Part shown: positions 6,489 to 9,510 of the stretch, piece after piece
How positions within the stretch are numbered: the first letter of the stretch is position 1
Layout of the letters: every line of letters starts with the position of its first letter
DNA from: JBNJEM01 sp051745935
GTDB taxonomy: Bacteria; Planctomycetota; Planctomycetia; Pirellulales; Pirellulaceae
Length of the DNA stretch: 9,510 bases
Assembly (NCBI GenBank): GCA_051745935.1
Contig: JBNJEM010000290.1
Location: forward strand, 1 to 9,510
Direction: 5' to 3'
Notes under the pieces: model-generated
What the model was told of the DNA's origin: nothing
The model's input: the letters and a program-made list of their open reading frames with translations, nothing else
The model's database searches: none
Translations under genes and position numbers: made by a program

Positions 6489-8417
6489 ATGCGACAGCAA
6501 TCCGAGAAGGTGCCGGAGTGGCTCGAAACGAATGGATTGGGGGGCTTTTCATCGGGCACGGTCAGTGGTCTCCGCACGAGACGTTACCATGCCTTGTTAC
6601 TGGTGGCGACACCCACCGGGCGGTTCGTTCTGGTCAACGGCTTCGATGCCGCCGTGCACACGGCCGAGGGCACGTTTCCGATCTCGTCCCAGTTGTATTC
6701 CCCGGGCGTGCGTCATCCTCACGATGCCATTCAGCCCGCCTCCTTCGATTTGATCCCCTGGCCGCGTTGGACGTATGAGCTGCCGACGGGAACGCGAATG
6801 GAACAGGAACTGTTTATCCCCCGACTTTCGAACATGGTCGTGATGGCCTGGCATGTTGTTGCCGGTCCGCGTGATGTGAAGCTGGAAATGCGACCATTTA
6901 TCTCCGGTCGCGATTACCACGGCCTCGTGCGCGAAAACGATGTGGTCTGTTTGGACGCCTCGATCGAGTCCCACAACGTAACATGGAACCCCTATCCTGG
7001 CGTGCCGGCGACCCACGTGCGAAGCAATGCGCGATACGTGCACGCGCCCGACTGGTATCGCAACTTTCTTTACACCACGGAACGCGAACGCGGCTTGGAT
7101 TATGTCGAAGACTTGGTTTCACCCGGTGTGTTCAAATGGAGCCTTTCCGAAACGCCCGCCGTGTGGCTGGCCGAGGCCGAAACGGAAAAACGGACCCTGC
7201 TAACCGATGACGTGGCGCCGGAGGAACGATACCACGCGCTGCGGGAAAAAGAACAACGGAGACGGTCGCGTTTCGCGGATGAAGTGACCGGCGCGGTGGA
7301 TGCTTATCTCATTGAACACGGGACTCGCAAGACGATCATCGCTGGATATCCTTGGTTTTCCGACTGGGGCCGAGACACGTTCATTGCCATGCGAGGACTC
7401 TGTTTGGCAACCGGCAGGCTGGCGGAGGCCGAAGCGATCCTGATGTCGTGGTCCAAGCATGTGTCGGGCGGAATGCTTCCCAATCGTTTTCCGGACCATG
7501 ACGAGCCACCGCAATACAACTCGGTCGACGCCTCGCTCTGGTACATCATCGCGGTTAACGACTTCATGAAGCACGCCGAGGCCGAGGAGTACGACCTATC
7601 GGACGAGCATCTCCAGCAGCTGGAACAGGCGATCCACGCGATTCTGTCGGGCTATGCCGCCGGAACCCGCTACGGCATTCATTTGGACAATGACGGACTG
7701 TTGGCGGCTGGACAGCCGGATATTCAAATCACCTGGATGGACGCCAAGGTCGGTGACTGGGTCGTGACACCGCGACTGGGAAAACCAGTTGAAGTTCAAG
7801 CACTGTGGCTCAACGCGTTGCATATCGGCGGTGGCTGGTCCGAGAGGTGGCGAAAAGTATTTGATCGCGGATTAGCCTCCTTTCGGGAAAGATTCTGGAA
7901 CGGGGACCGAGGATGCTTATACGATGTGGTTGACGTGGATCACCGTCAAGGCGTGGTGGACGGGTCCCTGCGGCCCAACCAGCTCTTCGCGGTGGGCGGA
8001 CTGCCGCTTTCGCTCATGGAAGCAGAGCAAGCTGAAAGCATTGTGCGCGTGGTTGAAAAACACCTTTGGACCCCGATGGGGCTCAGAACACTTTCCGCCG
8101 ACGATCCCAACTACCACGGCCGCTATCAAGGTGGTGTCCGGGAACGCGACGGCGCGTACCATCAAGGCACGGTCTGGCCGTGGCTGCTGGGCCCATTCGT
8201 CGAGGCTTGGGTTCGGGTTCGAGGCGGGAACGCGAAGGCTAAACGGGAAGCCCACCGGCGGTTCATCGCGCCTCTTGATTCCCACTGGAATGAGGCGGGG
8301 CTGGGGCATATCTCGGAAATCGCGGACGGCGATCCACCTTACACGCCCCGAGGCTGTCCCTTCCAGGCCTGGTCGCTTGGCGAGTTCATCCGGCTGACCC
8401 GGGATATCCTGCGTTAA
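6489..8417 (+). CDS. Glycogen debranching enzyme, amylo-alpha-1,6-glucosidase family (GH133-like)
   Basis: This is an intact 642-residue cytoplasmic enzyme expected to hydrolyse alpha-1,6 branch stubs in glycogen or related glucans. The N-terminal domain opens with the family signature EWLETNGLGGFSSGTVSGLR, followed by RRYHALL. The C-terminal (alpha/alpha)6 domain carries YPWFSDWGRDTF (287-298, Asp296 candidate catalytic), TWMDAK (415-420), VTPRLGKPVEVQALWLNAL and YHQGTVWPWLLG (557-568). Length fits bacterial members (~650-740). I prefer this ATG because GGGG lies four bases upstream. ATG at 6477 or TTG at 6453 would add 4 or 12 residues and have poorer ribosome sites. A remnant of a GH63-like glucosidase starts 143 bases downstream on the same strand, which suggests this was the first gene of a glucan-use operon. 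Confidence 0.92.
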   Translation: MRQQSEKVPEWLETNGLGGFSSGTVSGLRTRRYHALLLVATPTGRFVLVNGFDAAVHTAEGTFPISSQLYSPGVRHPHDAIQPASFDLIPWPRWTYELPTGTRMEQELFIPRLSNMVVMAWHVVAGPRDVKLEMRPFISGRDYHGLVRENDVVCLDASIESHNVTWNPYPGVPATHVRSNARYVHAPDWYRNFLYTTERERGLDYVEDLVSPGVFKWSLSETPAVWLAEAETEKRTLLTDDVAPEERYHALREKEQRRRSRFADEVTGAVDAYLIEHGTRKTIIAGYPWFSDWGRDTFIAMRGLCLATGRLAEAEAILMSWSKHVSGGMLPNRFPDHDEPPQYNSVDASLWYIIAVNDFMKHAEAEEYDLSDEHLQQLEQAIHAILSGYAAGTRYGIHLDNDGLLAAGQPDIQITWMDAKVGDWVVTPRLGKPVEVQALWLNALHIGGGWSERWRKVFDRGLASFRERFWNGDRGCLYDVVDVDHRQGVVDGSLRPNQLFAVGGLPLSLMEAEQAESIVRVVEKHLWTPMGLRTLSADDPNYHGRYQGGVRERDGAYHQGTVWPWLLGPFVEAWVRVRGGNAKAKREAHRRFIAPLDSHWNEAGLGHISEIADGDPPYTPRGCPFQAWSLGEFIRLTRDILR

Positions 8418-8560
8418 AATCCGGCCAGCCGCTGGAAGGAAGAGAGGCGTCTGACGTGGCATGAAGATCCGCATACCAAGGCGGATGGATGCCAAACGGT
8501 GTCCTGTGCGCGATTGTGATCACCGACTTGGTTCCTTGGACGACGGGGAGGTTAACGAAG

Positions 8561-9070
8561 ATGACACGTGAAAAAAGCGTCGCGAAGCTGGCGGAACACG
8601 AGCGTCTCCGGCTCGCCGGGAAGCGGGTTGCCAACTGGCAGCGGTGGGGCCCTTATTTGTCGGAAAGACAGTGGGGAACGGTGCGGGAGGATTATTCGAC
8701 GAACGGGAATCCCTGGCCCTATTTCCCCCACGATCACGCCCGCAGCCGGGCCTATCGTTGGGGAGAAGATGGTTTATTGGGAATCACGGACCGGCAGTGC
8801 CGTCTCTGCTTCGCGCTCGTCGTGGTGCCGGTCCAAACGACGTTGGCGCTGGCACTGGCGGTCCTCCTGAGCCGCGGCCTTCGCGGAATGGTCGTCTTTC
8901 GTACGCTCTTTTTCATGCCAGTGGTCTTTCCGATGGCACTGGTGGCGATCGTCCGGGAACTCATCCACGCGCCCGGCCCCACGGGCACGTTGAACACTTT
9001 TTTGGAGGTGGTGACGTTGGGGTGGTGGGCGCCGCGCGCATCGACGGCGCGGGGGTTTGGCGGACATTGA
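8561..9070 (+). pseudogene. Chimeric remnant: GH63-like glucosidase N-terminus fused to a sugar ABC permease fragment
   Basis: The frame has a good start, ATG with GGGAGG nine bases upstream, and encodes 169 residues. Residues 1-86 (ANWQRWGPYLSERQWGTVRE, then FPHDHARSRAYRWGEDGL and RLCFAL) match the first part of MGH1/GH63-like glucosidases of roughly 850-900 residues. From residue 87 the text switches to VVVPVQTTLALALAVLLSRG, RTLFFMPVVFPMALVAIV and GPTGTLNTFL, the central membrane segments of MalF/UgpA-type permeases (~300 residues). The permease lacks its start, its first helices and its EAA loop. After ~residue 159 (GWWAPRA) similarity is lost and a stop follows. The glucosidase lacks its whole catalytic domain, so neither function can survive. 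An in-frame deletion or an assembly join near 8813-8821 explains it. Confidence 0.8.
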
Positions 9071-9404
9071 TCGAAGTGATTCTTCCAAACGCCAAACAGA
9101 GCAAGACCACTTGCTCAGCTTCGACTTCGGGCAGAAACGGCTCCCCGTGTCCTCGGAAATCGTCAGCCAATTCAGTCCGATTCAAAAGCTGCTCGACCAG
9201 CCTTTGCTGATCGGTCTCCGCCCCCAAGCGTTTACTCCGGCTGAAGAGGTTAAGGAGGCGTTTCGCATTCGTGTCCGAGTGGCTGCCAGCGAGGCGCTGG
9301 GGCACGAAAACATCGTCTATTTCGAGAGCCCCGTTCCCGTGTATGGACAAGACGAGGAGCGGAGCGCCGCCAGGGAGCGACAACCTGCCGGGGGCACCCT
9401 GGGC
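9066..9404 (+). pseudogene. C-terminal (TOBE-like) fragment of a MalK/UgpC-type sugar ABC ATPase
   Basis: In a different frame from the permease fragment, the text LLSFDFGQKRLPVSSEIV, then PLLIGLRPQAFTPAEEVK, RIRVRVAASEALGHENIVYF resembles the regulatory C-terminal part of MalK-type ATPases (compare 'LGIRPE-F' and 'E-LG-E--VYF'). There are no Walker A, signature or Walker B motifs, no start and no ribosome site. Similarity fades after the tyrosine-phenylalanine pair and the frame runs into repeat R2 without the expected end of the domain. It is thus broken on both sides. The assignment rests on pattern recognition of a short, variable domain. Confidence 0.65.
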
Positions 9405-9510
9405 TGGTCAAAACCCCGGAAATTGGGTAAACCAGCGAGAGTAGGTTTACAGCATTTGTTGCGCGTCCTCGTTTCAAACACTGGACCTCTCCCCACCCAC
9501 GCCGTGACGA
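9405..9510 (-). repeat. Repeat R2, copy B (right member of an inverted pair)
   Basis: On the minus strand from the window edge, TCGTCACGGCGTGGGTGGGG, GAAACGAGGACGCGCAACAA and 'TTTACCCAATTTCCGGGG' reproduce copy A in the same order. The window ends inside or at the edge of this copy, so its full length is not known. It begins right where the MalK-like frame loses its family resemblance. Confidence 0.8.

Noticed and set aside
8467..8486. ATCCGC...GCGGAT inverted repeat after the debranching gene
   Set aside because: The six-base arms have an eight-base loop and no T-tract, too weak to call a terminator.
8644..9210. A 188-residue plus-strand frame overlapping the glucosidase/permease and ATPase remnants
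   Set aside because: It is a shadow frame: the recognisable glucosidase, permease and ATPase sequences lie in the other two plus frames.
1..9510. CRISPR array, tRNA, rRNA or intact transposase
   Set aside because: There is no regular spacer array, cloverleaf or rRNA-like block, and no transposase-like protein. The repeats present are few, dispersed and intergenic.

Overview
The window reads as an accessory, carbohydrate-oriented stretch of a moderately GC-rich bacterial chromosome. The best lineage guess is Planctomycetota. This is an inference from three things: a secreted protein joining an isochorismatase-like domain to a ThuA-like domain, GTG starts, and long intergenic stretches loaded with short dispersed repeats of the 'TTTTGTTGCGCCTTGCG' and 'AAAAAGGTGYCAGGCGTCATTT' type. 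No rRNA, tRNA or CRISPR array is visible.

Layout. An Fpg/Nei-family DNA glycosylase lies at the left on the plus strand (232-1020). A repeat-rich gap follows. Then come two minus-strand genes: a secreted isochorismatase-ThuA protein (3212-4804) and, after a weak terminator, a GH100/glycogen-debranching-like (alpha/alpha)6 glycosidase (1773-3053). A second gap (4805-6488) holds a REP-like 26-bp hairpin and members of two dispersed repeat families, but no credible gene. From 6489 the plus strand carries an intact bacterial amylo-alpha-1,6-glucosidase (glycogen debranching enzyme). Behind it lies a string of broken genes: the first ~86 residues of a GH63-like glucosidase fused in frame to an internal piece of a MalF/UgpA-type sugar ABC permease, then the TOBE-like C-terminal region of a MalK/UgpC-type ATPase in another frame.

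How it fits together. The three fragments are in the order and strand expected of a starch/maltodextrin-type operon (debranching enzyme, glucosidase, ABC permease, ATPase). I read them as an operon collapsed by at least two internal deletions, or as an assembly collapse that mimics this. The broken end runs into a ~105-bp repeat that is an inverted copy of one at 5705-5810, so the debranching gene plus remnants sit between inverted repeats. A second repeat family has three copies (21-98, 1295-1378, 5493-5580).

I see no complete new defence or mobile system. The most unusual items are the chimeric operon remnant, its flanking inverted repeats, and the secreted two-domain hydrolase.
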